From Mya arenaria (lineage: Eukaryota; Mollusca; Bivalvia; Myida; Myidae), in NCBI RefSeq assembly GCF_026914265.1, contig NC_069136.1:15899225-15963224 (forward strand): a stretch of 64,000 nucleotides of DNA. The letters run 5' to 3'. The notes under the pieces are model-generated. The model worked only from the letters and a program-made list of their open reading frames with translations, made no database searches and was not told where the DNA came from. Each line of letters begins with the position of its first letter. Within the stretch, counting starts at the first letter, position 1. A program made the translations under genes and the position numbers. Below are positions 39,755 to 51,112 of the stretch, one piece after another.

Positions 39755-40539
39755 GCTAGATCATATTATTGATCACAGAATTTCTTAAAAGAAATGCTTG
39801 GTTTATGTATTTACTTAGATTTCTTATTTCGACTATATTTTGAGATTTCATTAATTCAACAAACTTGTACATACTTGGGTTTCTAATATAGATTGTTTTT
39901 ATCAACTCCTTTCTGATATTGTTATACACAGGTCATATTTTGACAAAGTGGTATTCGTCTTCTATATCGTTAGAATTACACATAATACAATTACGATCAG
40001 CCCTTTCAATTTTATTACGGCTATATCTTTCTGTTTTAATATGTAATTTATGTGACGACAATCTTAGCTTAGACAAAGCCATTCTTAATTTATTTGGTAA
40101 AACATCTAGATAAAATTCAATTCCAAAGTGTTCCTTAAGGTATTTATAAGTACATAGGTATTACTGTTGTTAACATTTTCAAACCATGATTGTTTAAATA
40201 CATCGAGCACTCTATTTTGAAACACAATTATGAAAGCTTTTCAAATTAACAGAGTTTGGGTTTAACCACACATAAGAAAAACCATAGACAAAGTTTTTAC
40301 ATCATTAGCCCAATTATTACGGTTAGCAAGACTGCTTAACATATCACTGTATAGTTTATTCATAATAATATTATCTGAAGAAATAGTCTTACACCAAAAT
40401 TTCATAATTCTACCATATCTATTTACATATAATGGATATCTACCTTATTCCCCATAAACGGCCATATTGCATGAGCTCGTTTTAACCCCAAGTATGTTTT
40501 TGCAAAAGTGAATACGCTCAATTTCTTTTGATTTGGAAC

Positions 40540-40571
<32 letters not shown>

Positions 40572-41290
40572 TCACATCCATAATTCAACGTGGCACTTAC
40601 AAAAGCGTCAAATAATTGGCAAAGAACGCTAGGTTTGAAATTATAATATTTAGTATTATTAATAAGTACATTTAGTGACTTAAGACCCTTCCCTACAATA
40701 GTTTCATGGTTCAAAACAAAAGATCAAGTAAAATTAAAAACAGTACCAAGATAATTAAAATTATCAACCGTTTCAATGTACTTATTGTTGTATAGCCATT
40801 TTTCATTGTTATGAACCCTGCCCCTTTTACGAAAGACCATGACCTTCGTTTTATCTATTTTAACTTCTAGGCCCCATTTGATACAGTATTCATGTAACGT
40901 ATTTAGACTATTTTGTAATTCATCGACAGTTTTACCAAAAAACCCATATCATCAGCAAATAACATCAGTATAATAGTCATTTCGTCAATCGTAAGTCCGC
41001 ATAATGGGTCACCTTCTAAAATAGCTCAAGGTCATCAACGAAAAGGGCAAATAATATCGGAGACAATATCTCCCCTTGCTGACGGCCGACAGCACACTCA
41101 AAATATTCGGAAAGCGAACTACTTTTTTTTTAAAACATGATTTTACATTTGCATACATATTTTTAACAATTCTGAGCATTTTTCCATCAACTCCTGATCT
41201 ATATAACTTTAACCAGAGGCTATTTAAACTAACACTATCAAAGGCGCGTTTCATATCAATAAAGGGACAGTACAATCTTTGTTTATCATT
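39755..41290 (-). pseudogene. Non-LTR retrotransposon (LINE) reverse transcriptase 3' fragment, decayed
   Basis: Read on the minus strand, fragments in order are: FIDMKRAFDSV and KMLRIVKNMYANV (RT palm, 41275-41009); a frame with FADD and KWGLEVKIDKTKVMVFRK (about 40990-40780); LNYGCEV and ERIHFCKNILGVK with VYGE (40714-40445); and a C-terminal block LRLSSHKLHIKTERYSRN with CIMCNSNDIEDEYHF and a stop near 39755. The pieces lie in different frames, with at least one internal stop and an inserted C/AC tract (40540-40571). It is therefore dead and 5'-truncated. The clade is uncertain. The 5' break abuts the dispersed repeat at 41300. Confidence 0.8.
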
Positions 41291-41299
41291 TAACAGCAG

Positions 41300-42080
41300 C
41301 CAACTTTTTCGTTCATATGGTCATTTATGGTAGTTTGCAAATTAAAACATTTGACCATTTATAAGTAATTATTGGATAAGTATTGACGAAACAATCAATG
41401 GTCATTGTGATAAACTTTGACCAAACAATAGAATAACCAGAAGTATTGAATTGGCTGTTGATAGATAACGAATCGATAGGTGTTATCCTACTAACAATGA
41501 ACCGTGCTGTTATTCCGCATCATTATGTGCCACTGGTGTCACGTATATCAGCGCACAAAACCATTCTGCGATTAGCTCGGGAACGTTTCACATCAAACCT
41601 GATTTAATTCCAGTGCAAAATGCTACGAAAAAAAGGAGGTCGATATGCCAGACGTAGGATATACACCTAAAGAAAATATCCCGTCGCCCACCGCTTGTGA
41701 ATACATATTACCTGGCATCCGGACCTCGCATATCTGAGCGATTAACGTATCCTTATATAGCAACATGTTCACCGTCATACATAAAAAATGTGCGACATTT
41801 ACATATAAGGATGCTTAAAATTCCTCAGTTAGTGTCTACAATTAATGTGTGCTTTATAATAACTTAAACAGTTAGCCTTGTACCCATTTATTATATATAA
41901 CATGCTATAACTAAACATTTGAAATAATGGTATAGTACAAAAAAGGTGTATTATATAATCAATTGCAGGTTTGTATGTTTAACAATTTGCTTCCTTGTTT
42001 GTCAAAATTCATGATGTTTATGTAAAGGGAATTAATACGACCACACCAACAAGACAGGGATTTCAAGAGTAATCCAACTT
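41300..42080. repeat. Dispersed repeat, diverged copy
   Basis: Shares CAGCAGCCAACTT, TGTGCCACTGGTGTCA, AGGAGGTCGATATGCC and CATCCGGACCTCGCAT with the 33.4 and 60.7 kb copies. It begins where the LINE fragment ends. Confidence 0.55.
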
Positions 42081-42589
42081 ACGTCAACCAACGTCTTTAA
42101 ACTGTAGTAATCAGGGCAAGGGAGAGTACAACATAAAACCAACTGCACAACCAAAAACAAGTTGTCTCCCTTTAATCCTAGACCTGGCTATAGACCGGGC
42201 TTTAAATAGCATTTTTTATACTTTCAAGGGCCATAATCTAGTCATGCAAGGGCGGATCTAGCTTGTTTTCAAAAGGAACCGAGCTGAAGACTGAAACCTG
42301 TTCTCAAGCAATTGTTTACAGACATACTGATGTACGCTTGGACGCACATACGACGTACACGTTACCATCGCATAAGTTCTTCTGGCCTAGTATTCAGATA
42401 TTAATGGCATATCATTTGACCGAAATGGCTGTTTCTGCTTTTCATAACATTTTCTGTTGCCGGATAATAATAATGTAACATGTGCATGTCAAAAACAAAT
42501 AATAGTAAACGGATATCCCTGATGTGACAAAACCAGGTTTTCAATGACTGACAGTATTTCAGTGCTTGTTTTGAGATTCAGTTTCAACA

Positions 42590-43000
42590 GCCTTTTTTCT
42601 ATTTTTAATAACAGTGACCTTAACCTAAGGGGCCCCAAACACAATCACTTGGAAGTCCTTCATAAACTCTTTTTACATTTCAAGTTTGGTCACACTCTGT
42701 CAACCCTTACTTAAGTTTTTAAATACTAACCACTGTTCTATTTTTAGCAACAGTGACCTTGACTCTCGGGGCCTCAAACACAATCCTCTGAAAGGTATCT
42801 ATACACTCATCATGAAAACGAGTTTGGTTTCGTTACGTCGACCCTAATATAAGTTTTTGAATACCAACTAGTTTTTTATTTATTGTTGCAATGACCTTGA
42901 CCTTGATCCTTGGGAGTCCAAACGCAATCCCATGATTACTCTCAGTTAACTCTTCCAATAAACCAAGTTTGGTCACTATATATCAATGTAAGATGGTCGT
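42590..43000. repeat. Tandem repeat, about 3 units of 130-150 bp with AGTGACCTTGAC core
   Basis: Units near 42609, 42757 and 42890 share (C)AGTGACCTTGAC, GGGGCC, CAAACACAATC and AAGTTTGGT blocks. Distantly like the array at 45.3-46.05 kb. Confidence 0.65.
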
Positions 43001-43249
43001 CAATAACTTTTGGAAGTATTAAGTCAATTGAATGAATGGTAGAGAAGTTATTGATAAAAATCCCAATTTGCCCTAAAACTTTAACCTGCCCTAAAACTTT
43101 AACTTAACATTCTTAGCTAATCAGGGGCCATAATTTGTATTGAGGATATAGAGTTATGTAACTTCATTGTGTGATGATCCTGAGGTATTTTAAAAGTGAA
43201 TTGAATGATGAGTATTTGAGTTATAAGTGAAAATGCCAATGACTGCCTT

Positions 43250-43300
43250 AAAACTCTAACCGGACGCGGAGGCTGGGGCGAGAAGTAAAGCCTCCTTATC
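43250..43300 (-). repeat. GC-rich repeat fragment
   Basis: A CGCCCCAGCCTCCGCG-type block stands out in AT-rich surroundings. I take it as part of a dispersed repeat rather than an exon. Confidence 0.3.
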
Positions 43301-43904
43301 CTTCGAATAATGGAGATGAAAATAACATGAAAGTCATGTTTTATTACTTGTCTCATTCTTGAAGTATTGAATTCTTGTCAAATTTTCTGTATGTGTTGCA
43401 TTAAGCCTGAAATTGAAATTTAACTCTGATTATGCAGTAACTTACTTATATAACTAGTCTCATGACAAAACTATACGCCCCCCTGGTTGATGTTTAATAT
43501 ACTTAACTTCGTTCGGGAAGTTTAAATACAGAAAAGTAGTGCTTGTTTTCAAGTATCAGTTTTTTATTAAAGATGGATGAAAGCAGGTGCTCTTATTGCA
43601 GCTTCGGGTAGAACACTGAAAACTCCGTTGTTAAAGATCAACCTTTAAGGCATCAATTCATTTTACTTCATAAATTAGTTTTTTATATAATACATGGTTT
43701 AGCGCAGCAGTAAGTATCCATTACTTCAAACAGATAAGAGTTTCCATTCAAATCAAAACGAGACCAATCGTGATGGAGGAATTACCATTTTGTCAAAATA
43801 CCTTAAAATTGTCATAATTATACTGCGGAAAATAATGTATATCAATGCAACTCTGGCTTTTATAACAAAAGAAATACTTTTTGTGTGCCCCAAACTACAA
43901 TTCT

Positions 43905-43985
43905 TGTAAGCCACCGCTGGGATTCGAACCCAGAACTCTTCCCACAAGGTAGAAAGTGTCTTTCTTGAGACTACGTTGGCTGGAA
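43905..43985 (-). mobile_element. tRNA-like / SINE head
   Basis: On the minus strand GGGTTCGAATCCCAGCGG is a pol III B-box with T-arm-like pairing, preceded by TCTCAAGAAAGACAC. The cloverleaf is not complete, so it is not a functional tRNA gene. Confidence 0.35.
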
Positions 43986-44505
43986 TAAGAGCAGTTTAGA
44001 GCAATTTGCCGAAACATTTACTTTAAAGGAAAACAAAAGCCAGAAAAGTAATCATAGCTCATAAAGAAAGTGTTAAAAAGTGTCAAATTAATAAAAAAAA
44101 AATTATAAGTTAACAAATACAATAACAGCCACACTGAAGAAGCGGGTGGGAGGGAAGTGTTTTTGTTTTTCAAAGAATTTTGGAAGCTAAATAATTAAAG
44201 AGAATAAAACAATCTAACAGACTTTATGGATGTTGAGATGGATCAAATTTTACCATTACATGTATACTGTTGAAAACAAGTAACAAATTTAGACAGAAAT
44301 GAAAATAGTTTCAGTTAAATCTAAGTAAAATTCAATTCGACTGGTGGTGAAGGTCAATATCAGGAATAGATAAATATCATCAATATCGGGGGGGGGGGGG
44401 ATATGCTGTCATAATTCGGTGGGGGTAACCCAGACACATGGAGTTTTACATTGTCACTATCAGTGAAGGCACTGTCATTTTCAATGCACTCTAAATTGTT
44501 AAAAC

Positions 44506-44691
44506 CCTGTCTTGAAACGGCTTCTGTCTGTCTGTCTGAGAGGCTGAAAAGCTGTGTTCCTGGTCCACATTGATCAGAGGGCTGCTCATTAACAGGACAA
44601 GCTCCATAGGAACAGGAAAGGGACCTGTGGAACCAGGCATGGGTGGCTCTCTCAAAGTGAGGCCCTGCTCCAAGATGGTTGAGTCCTGGGC
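44506..44691 (-). CDS. Candidate exon of an unidentified minus-strand gene
   Basis: A 62-codon open block on the minus strand lies between an acceptor ACTTTCAG (before 44691) and a donor GTTTTAAC (after 44506), phase 0 at both ends. It contains ILEQGLTLREPPMPGS, VPMELVLLMSSPL and VDQEHSFSASQTD. It is GC-richer than its surroundings and free of repeats. A longer form using the TCACTTAG acceptor adds PHTMFHVYFQ but changes phase. I do not recognise the protein. It is phase-compatible with the exon at 47711-47782 upstream on the same strand. Confidence 0.45.
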
Positions 44692-44818
44692 CTGAAAGTA
44701 CACATGGAACATAGTGTGAGGCCTAAGTGATAAAAAACATAAATATACACAATAGGAACAAAGTAATTGTTTAGTTTAATTCTACTGAACTTGATACGGT
44801 AGTTGTACCACTTAGTTA

Positions 44819-44945
44819 TGCACCAGTCAATTATAACCACGACCAAACCCCCGGGTCCGGAGAATAGCGAGGACTTCGCCTTTTGGTCCAGCCAATCCCT
44901 GGTAAAATCCCCGCCCTGCAGGGACAAACTGCTGCTAAAATCCCT
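44819..44945. mobile_element. Harbinger-like MITE, left-half copy
   Basis: Starts TGCACCAGTCAATTATAACC after TTA. It matches the left half of the 35517-35805 element and then stops. Confidence 0.55.
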
Positions 44946-45309
44946 GCTTAATGCTTATTTTTCAAGACCATGTAAACGTTTTTCCATCAGGCACATGATA
45001 TGTAGATTTAGTGTAGAAAAACCCTTGTTAGATTGAACATCTTCACCGCTGTTAATCTTGCAAACCACTTAAATGCACTCTCAATCCCACATAAGATTTA
45101 CCACAATTAATACTATTGTTCTGATATTCCAAAAAGGATGAATAAATGTCAAAAACAATGGTTCTTAAGAATGATACCAAGTTTAATTTGAAAGCAATGT
45201 GCATAAAACATGGTATTTCTATCTTATAAGACCATAGTAGATTACAGTAAATCTTTTAGCAATCACCAATCATTTAATATTTTTCCATAAATGAGTAAAT
45301 ATGACGAAA

Positions 45310-46050
45310 TTTAAATGATGAATATAAGTAATGACCATGACCTTTGACTCTATGACCTCAAAATCCATAGGACTCGTCAACTGGTCACCCAAAACCTAAC
45401 TGTCAAGTTTGAGGGTCATGGGTGCAGGCATTGTCAAGTTATCACACAGAAAAGTATTTTTGCGTTCAAGGTCACTGTGACCTTGACATTTGACCCAATG
45501 ACCCCTTAAATCAAAAAGGGTCATCTACAGGTCAGGCCCAACCCCCAAGTCAAGTTTGAGGGTTATGGGTGCAGGCATTGTTGAGTTATTACTCAAAGAA
45601 CATTTTCGCATTCAAGGTCACTGTGACCTTGACCTTTGACCCGAGGACTCCTAAAATCAATAGGGATCATCTACTGGTCAGGCCCAGCTTCCAGGTCAAG
45701 TTTGATCATTGTAGGCCAGGCATTCTTGAGATATCATTGGGAGAAGTTTTGTTAATTTTTCAGCGTTTAAGATCACTATGACCTTGAACTTTAGCCCAAT
45801 GACCCCCGAGGGTTTTCTAATAGTCAGGGCCAACCTTTATGTCAAGTTTGATGACCATAGGTCTAGGCATTGTTGAGTTATCACTCCGACAAGCTTTAAA
45901 ATCCTTTTACCATTAAGGTCACTGTGACCTTGACCTTTGACCTGATGACCGCATAATCAACATGGGTCATCTTCTGGTCAGGCCCAACCTTCATGGCAAG
46001 TTTGATGACCATACATCTAGGTATTCTTGAGTTATCACTCAGACAAGCAA
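45310..46050. repeat. Minisatellite with perfect ERE-like palindromes (about 5 units of 148 bp)
   Basis: Units recur near 45320, 45455, 45605, 45760 and 45905. The core reads AGGTCACTGTGACCT followed by TGACCTTTGACC. The first part is an inverted AGGTCA with a 3-bp spacer, identical to the consensus estrogen response element, and the second is a direct-repeat half-site pair. The rest (CAAGTTTGA, GGCATTGTTGAGTTAT) is also conserved. The fourth unit is decayed (AGATCACTATGACCT). Confidence 0.8.
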
Positions 46051-47710
46051 AGCAATATACCCCTCTTCTTTGAAGGGGGAGGAGGGGAGGCTTACAAATA
46101 AAAACTGCCAATCTGTGAGAGTGCAGCTCTACGACTAAGCAATTAAACTTACAGTAGGAAATTTACAATCCGACTACTGTAATAACATGCGTTTCCGTAT
46201 TTTAGAACTTGCCACCATATTAAAATGAAGGTACTATTGTAAAGCTGAAAGTGATTACTAAATCCCTTCTTTGTCATTAAGATTTTACTTCATGTGGTGA
46301 TGTCTTATTACTTTTGCATTTAATTTACACTTACTGGTACTAAAATCTCAAGAGAAAAAGCATCCAGAAATGCAAAAAAAACAAGCATGTAGATGAAAAT
46401 ATCATTTAAAGCTTATAGGAATGCAATATTTGATGTAAAATATGTTAATATGTAAACTATGATGTTTAAATTGTGGTACAATAATGAAGAAATCAGTGTT
46501 CAACATTAACAAAAGCCAGATCGCCCATGGCGACAAAAAATGACCAGGGCTATAAAAACTTGTTTTAGATAGCCTGATTGGCGATGAAATCATAAGCCAT
46601 GTTGGTTAAAAAATCAAATTTCAGACCCAATCCTTTTTTATATAGTGAGATATTGAAGTTTGGCTGGTGTTTTTTATTTAAATAATCTTTGATTATTCAC
46701 AGGCGGCTTTACTGTTGCGTTGACATGACCCACCCTATAGCTACACCCTCTTCCAAAAAAAAAATCAGTCAAATTTATTTTTTCAGGACCAAAATTATTT
46801 GGAACATGATCATCTATCGCAAAACGTTAAGAAACCGTCTAGAATTTTATTTTTGACCAAATTTTCAAGGAGGGGGAGTGGGGGCAATAGCGTAGGTCAT
46901 GTCAATGCAACTGCCGTCTGTGGGATTATTTAGTTACCGGAAAAAAATAAATAGATGTTAGTAAATAGTAAATTCCTGTCACTTATGCCACAAGTAGCAC
47001 ATGTTGACAGGATCGTCATCCTCCCTTTCATCACCACCATACTTGCATTCATACAACATAAAATAAAATAAGAAATTGTATAGTTACGGAAATCTGGCTA
47101 GGGCTACAGAAATCTCATAGTCTGTAGCCCCATTGGCTACCAGATAAAAAAGGTTAATTTTGCACACTGAGACATTTGTATAACGTTTTGATTTTGATAT
47201 TTATCATTAGTATAATGGAAACATTCTTTTCTCTTTTGTTCTCTTTAGATATTTTTCCTTGTACCGGTAATATGCCATGTATCATTGTGACCATAGTAGT
47301 TATATTCTTATGCATATCATGTTTTGTGAAGAGATAATTATAAAAATGTTTAGGACAATAAACAAGTCTGTCTGTTTGTTTAAGGAGTGTTTACAGATAT
47401 TGGAAATGAAAAAAACACCTTTGAATGATTGAGTAAAAACTTCCTTTTTAAAATTTTCAATGGTAACCCTCATCTAGTACTTATCATAAATGATTTACCA
47501 GGCCTTTTAAGCTACGCCTAATGGTCATTTCTACCTACAAGAACTTCTGTTTGATTTACCAATGCATGATCAAGATACCATGTAAAATATTTACTGAACA
47601 ATGAAAATGCAGATACAGGTTCAATTTTATATAAAAAATCACATTCTAGTCACTCTGTGTCTTCTTTATTATTTAAATGTTACTTTTAACAATACAATAT
47701 TCTTACTTAC
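46051..47710. other. Non-coding stretch
   Basis: AT-rich, no convincing exons. A minus-strand 25-codon frame near 47060-46970 (CKYGGDEREDDDPVNMCYLW then stop) looks protein-like but has no clear acceptor, so I leave it unassigned. Confidence 0.35.
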
Positions 47711-47782
47711 TGGTTCATGGCTTGTTTTCTTTTTAAAACTTGAAATTTCATCTTTCAAGACTTCGCTAAACTGCGACAGCAT
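47711..47782 (-). CDS. Candidate exon of the unidentified minus-strand gene
   Basis: Exactly 24 codons (MLSQFSEVLKDEISSFKKK then TSHEP), between acceptor GGTTGTTTTCAG and a perfect donor GTAAGTAAG. Phase is 0 at both ends, matching 44506-44691. The sequence is helical and coiled-coil-like. A possible 25-nt upstream microexon lies at 48123-48147. Confidence 0.45.
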
Positions 47783-48122
47783 CTGAAAACAACCAGATTA
47801 AAACAATATAACACGACCTGTACTGTTTAAAAAAGCACTTTTCCCTGTCAAACCTAAGTAATTATAAATTTACAAATATTTATTACCACATGCAAATAAT
47901 TCATAAATGTGGTGTTTAATTATCAAATATATAGCAAAATAGTACAATAAAATGTTAAAATTTTCATGTGAGCAAGCTAAATGCTTAGCAATTTCAGGAA
48001 ATTTGTGCAATAATTAAATTCCTGGGATCAGTGCTCACATTTGCATTGTACAGTATGCATTGACACTCTTTCAGTCAAGTCAAGTATTTATGACAATGGT
48101 GTGTTGGCTTATTTATACTCAC

Positions 48123-48147
48123 ATTCGGGCCTTGCCAATTTAGCATG
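48123..48147 (-). CDS. Possible microexon of the minus-strand gene
   Basis: Ends in GGCCCGAAT before a GTGAGT donor and follows a GATCTTAG acceptor. It could add MLNWQGPN in frame to the next exon. A half MITE begins 17 bp upstream on the minus strand and may have truncated a longer exon. Confidence 0.2.
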
Positions 48148-48164
48148 CTAAGATCAGATTGTTA

Positions 48165-48318
48165 TGCACCAGTCAATTCTAACCACGGCTCCCCCAGGTC
48201 AGGGGAATAACAGGGACTTTGACTTTCGGTTGAGCCAAGCCCGGGTAAGATCTCTGCCCTGCGGGGACGAACTGGAAGTATAATCCCTGCCGAATGCCCC
48301 CCGCACCCCAGGGACATT
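48165..48318. mobile_element. Harbinger-like MITE, left-half copy
   Basis: Starts TGCACCAGTCAATTCTAACC after TTA. It matches the left half of the family and ends near the CCCCAGGGAC block. Confidence 0.55.
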
Positions 48319-48472
48319 TTAGTCATTTTAGGTTTTTGAAGCATAGTGCATGGAAAAAAATGTTACCCTGGTTAAAGCTTCCCTGATTCTTTAACATGAA
48401 TGAGTGTTTGGCATTGTACGTCACCCAGGCCCCCATTGAATGTCCCTGCCTGAGGACATTTGTTTTTATTGG

Positions 48473-48550
48473 TGCAGCAGGGAATCAAACTTTTTACCCC
48501 TGAATTGGATGACAGTCGTGTGTGTTACCACTAGACCAAGGATCTGCCAC
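48473..48550 (-). mobile_element. tRNA-like sequence
   Basis: On the minus strand TGGTCTAGTGG resembles an A-box and GTTTGATTCCCTG a B-box, with a GTC at the anticodon position (Asp-like). Arms are imperfect, so it is probably a SINE head or tRNA pseudogene. Confidence 0.3.
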
Positions 48551-48681
48551 TTGCAAGCTATTAAATCAAAGTCTTAACCAATTCCAGATATATATAGTAT
48601 TTTTTGCCTTGAAAAGTTTGCATACTCATTTACATACAGTACTGTTGTGTAACACATTTGAAAATTGCATATATAACACTA

Positions 48682-49178
48682 GTCCAAATAATTTAACGTT
48701 GACAAATTTTTTATGATATTTAATATGGCAAATCCTTCACATACAAATTGTTTGTACCAAAAGTGGGTTGTTTATAATCTAACCAGGATTCCGGGTTAAT
48801 GCACCAGTCAATTGTAACCACGCCCCCCCCCAAAGTTCGGGGAATAGCCGGGACTTTGTCTTTCGTACCAGCCAACCCCGGGTAAAATCCCCGCCGCCCT
48901 GCGGGTACAAACTGATGGTTAAAACCCGGCCAAATGCCCCCACACCCCAGAGACTCTAAATAAGGCCCAGTCTCCGCTAAATTTGGCGCAATGACAAAAC
49001 CACCGCGGTCACCCGGCCCTGTGGGGCCACCTGGAAAGTAAAAATATGGCCCTTTTCCCCTGCTATCCCCGGTATACCCCCCGGGGGGGGGGTGTGGTTA
49101 CAATTGACTGGTGCATAAAGCATATTGCGTCTATAAAATATAATAAAGACAAGAAATATTACCAGATGATGTTATTTT
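48682..49178 (+). mobile_element. Tc1/mariner-like MITE, copy C, partial and interrupted
   Basis: Begins GTCCAAATAATTTAACG after TA. It matches the 5' part of 49493-50181 up to about 48799, then resumes at 49116 and stops near 49178. The gap is filled by the Harbinger-like element at 48800-49115. Confidence 0.6.
48800..49115. mobile_element. Harbinger-like MITE, full copy (316 bp), nested in copy C
   Basis: Inverted ends TGCACCAGTCAATTGTAACC with a perfect complement at the right end. TAA flanks both sides (48797-48799 and 49116-49118). The uninterrupted copy at 49493-50181 shows the empty site GGGTTAACGCATATTG, which confirms the insertion. Confidence 0.8.
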
Positions 49179-49492
49179 ATTAGTCGCCGCCCGACTATAT
49201 TTGATATAACCCACAAGTGTCTGGTGCTTTGATTTGACACCCACTCCCCTCTACTACCCACCATTTTTTTTCCAAATCTCTTAGAAATATCCAGATATTG
49301 TTTTAACATCATAATATGACAATTAGACATTACATCCAACTTCTGACAATTTCCCATCTGTAACAAAGTATATTATAGAAAAGTAGACATGAAAGACTGC
49401 TGAAAATACACATCTACTTGCTATAAACCCCATAACTTTGTCAAAAGTTGGACAATCTGACAAAAAATGGCTCTTTTCGTTGGGAGGACCTA

Positions 49493-50181
49493 GTACAAAT
49501 AATTGTATGTTAACGGATTGTTTTTATGATTTTTGATATGGCAAATCCTTCACGTACAAATTGTTTTGTACCAAAAGTGGGTAGTTATTCCGATCGGGAT
49601 TCCGGGTTAACGCATATTGTGTCTATAAAGTATCAGAAAAAAACAAGAAATATTACCAGATAATATTATTTATATTAGTTCCGTACACAAAAAATCAATT
49701 CAACGAATAATTATGAGTTTGACAGGTTTTTCTTCATTTTATTCTGTCAAAACACAACGATATGAAGGGCACCTGCAAGGCTGCAGTTCACAATTTTACA
49801 ACAAATGGACACTTCGGCCATGGCCAAGTTGTTACGATTGTATTTACGAGGTCTATCTCGAAGCTTGTCAGAGGTGACCGAGTTATTACGATTGGGTCGA
49901 GTTGTTTCGCTTGGCATAATTGTTGTCTGTGTCAGTCAAGTTTCATTTTATTGGAATAGTAAATCATGTGTTTTAATGCATTTAATGCTTGTTTTGTGCA
50001 AAATAGCTTTGCACTTACATGGTAAAATATGAATATAAACATTTATTATCCATTTCAAACATAAAATACTTCACTTAATACAATTTCAATATTTTATAAC
50101 CCCCCCCCCCCCGTTTTTGCACAAACCCGTTTAGACGTTAGGGTTGGAAGAATCCTGTATAACACGTCTATTATTTTAGAC
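49493..50181 (+). mobile_element. Tc1/mariner-like MITE, copy B (689 bp)
   Basis: Full copy, flanked by TA at 49491-49492 and 50182-50183. Near its right end GTCTATTATTTTAGAC is a small hairpin, and it carries a C run at 50101-50113. It matches copy A in the opposite orientation. Confidence 0.65.
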
Positions 50182-50303
50182 TAGGGGAGGACCCCTTTAT
50201 AAGAGTAACCATAAAAAAATACCATCGCTCTTCAAATGCAAACATCTACAGCTCAAATACTTCCAAAATGGCAAAGTTAGAACATATCTGACTGATTTCT
50301 AAT

Positions 50304-51020
50304 GGTTGGGTATAAAAGACTGGCCTGACCGGACCAAAACCGGACCAATGGAAATCTCCGAACTGTGTCGGAATTCGTTTGGGAATTTTCCTAATTTTGT
50401 GTTGGTATAAAAAACTGGCCGGACCGGATAAAATTAAAATACGCATTGCTATGTTTTATAGATATTTTATTTATTAAAATTATATTTTATTATGTCTGTC
50501 TGTGCGCCTGTTTGTGCGCCTGTACGTGCATCTGTATGTGCGGCTGTACGTAAGTCTGTCTGTCTGTGCGTCTGTATGTGCGTCAGTATGTATGGCTGTC
50601 TGTGCGTCTGTATGAATGTCTGTCTGTACGTATGTAGGTCTGTCTGTTTGTGCATCTGTATGTATGTCTGTATGTACGGCTGTTATGTGCGTTTGTATGT
50701 GCGTTTGTATGTCTGTATGTGAGTATATTGTTCATACGGAATCATTTTCTAAGATTAAATTAACTTATGTATGTATTTAAAATACTATGTAATAATCTGT
50801 TTATTTTTGTTTTTATTATAATTTTATTATTTTTATTATTGTAACCTGAAATAATAAAATATATTAATTAATAAATAAAATGTCTATGAAACATAGCAAT
50901 GCGTATTTTAATTTGGTCCGGAAATTAGGTAAACTTCCGAACGATTTCCGTAACAGTTTGGAGATTTCAGTTGACCCGGATTTGGTCCGGTCCGGCCAGT
51001 CTTTTATGTTATACCCAACC
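50304..51020. mobile_element. Foldback MITE (717 bp) with 8-bp target duplication
   Basis: Long imperfect inverted arms (about 50304-50480 and 50876-51020) begin GGTTGGGTATAA and pair along most of their length (AAAATACGCATTGCTATG shared). The loop holds a TGTCTGTC/TGTATG minisatellite. TTTCTAAT is repeated exactly at 50296-50303 and 51021-51028. An uninterrupted relative of the target, with TTTCTAAT once, lies on the minus strand at 60633-60673. An 8-bp duplication fits hAT or Merlin-like elements. No transposase is encoded. Confidence 0.8.
50490..50720. repeat. TGTCTGTC/TGTATG minisatellite
   Basis: Irregular 4-mer and 12-mer repeats (TGTCTGTGCG, TGTATGTGCG) in the loop of the foldback element. 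Apparent ORFs on both strands are artefacts. Confidence 0.85.
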
Positions 51021-51112
51021 TTTCTAATCGCCGATTTGTCCAGAGTAAAAATGCACTTATTTCAACATGTATGTGCCAACGTAATTCAACGATAATTTGG
51101 AATGGTTATTGG

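Noticed and set aside
50467..50722. ORFs on both strands in the TGTCTG region
   Set aside because: Minisatellite artefact within the loop of the foldback element.
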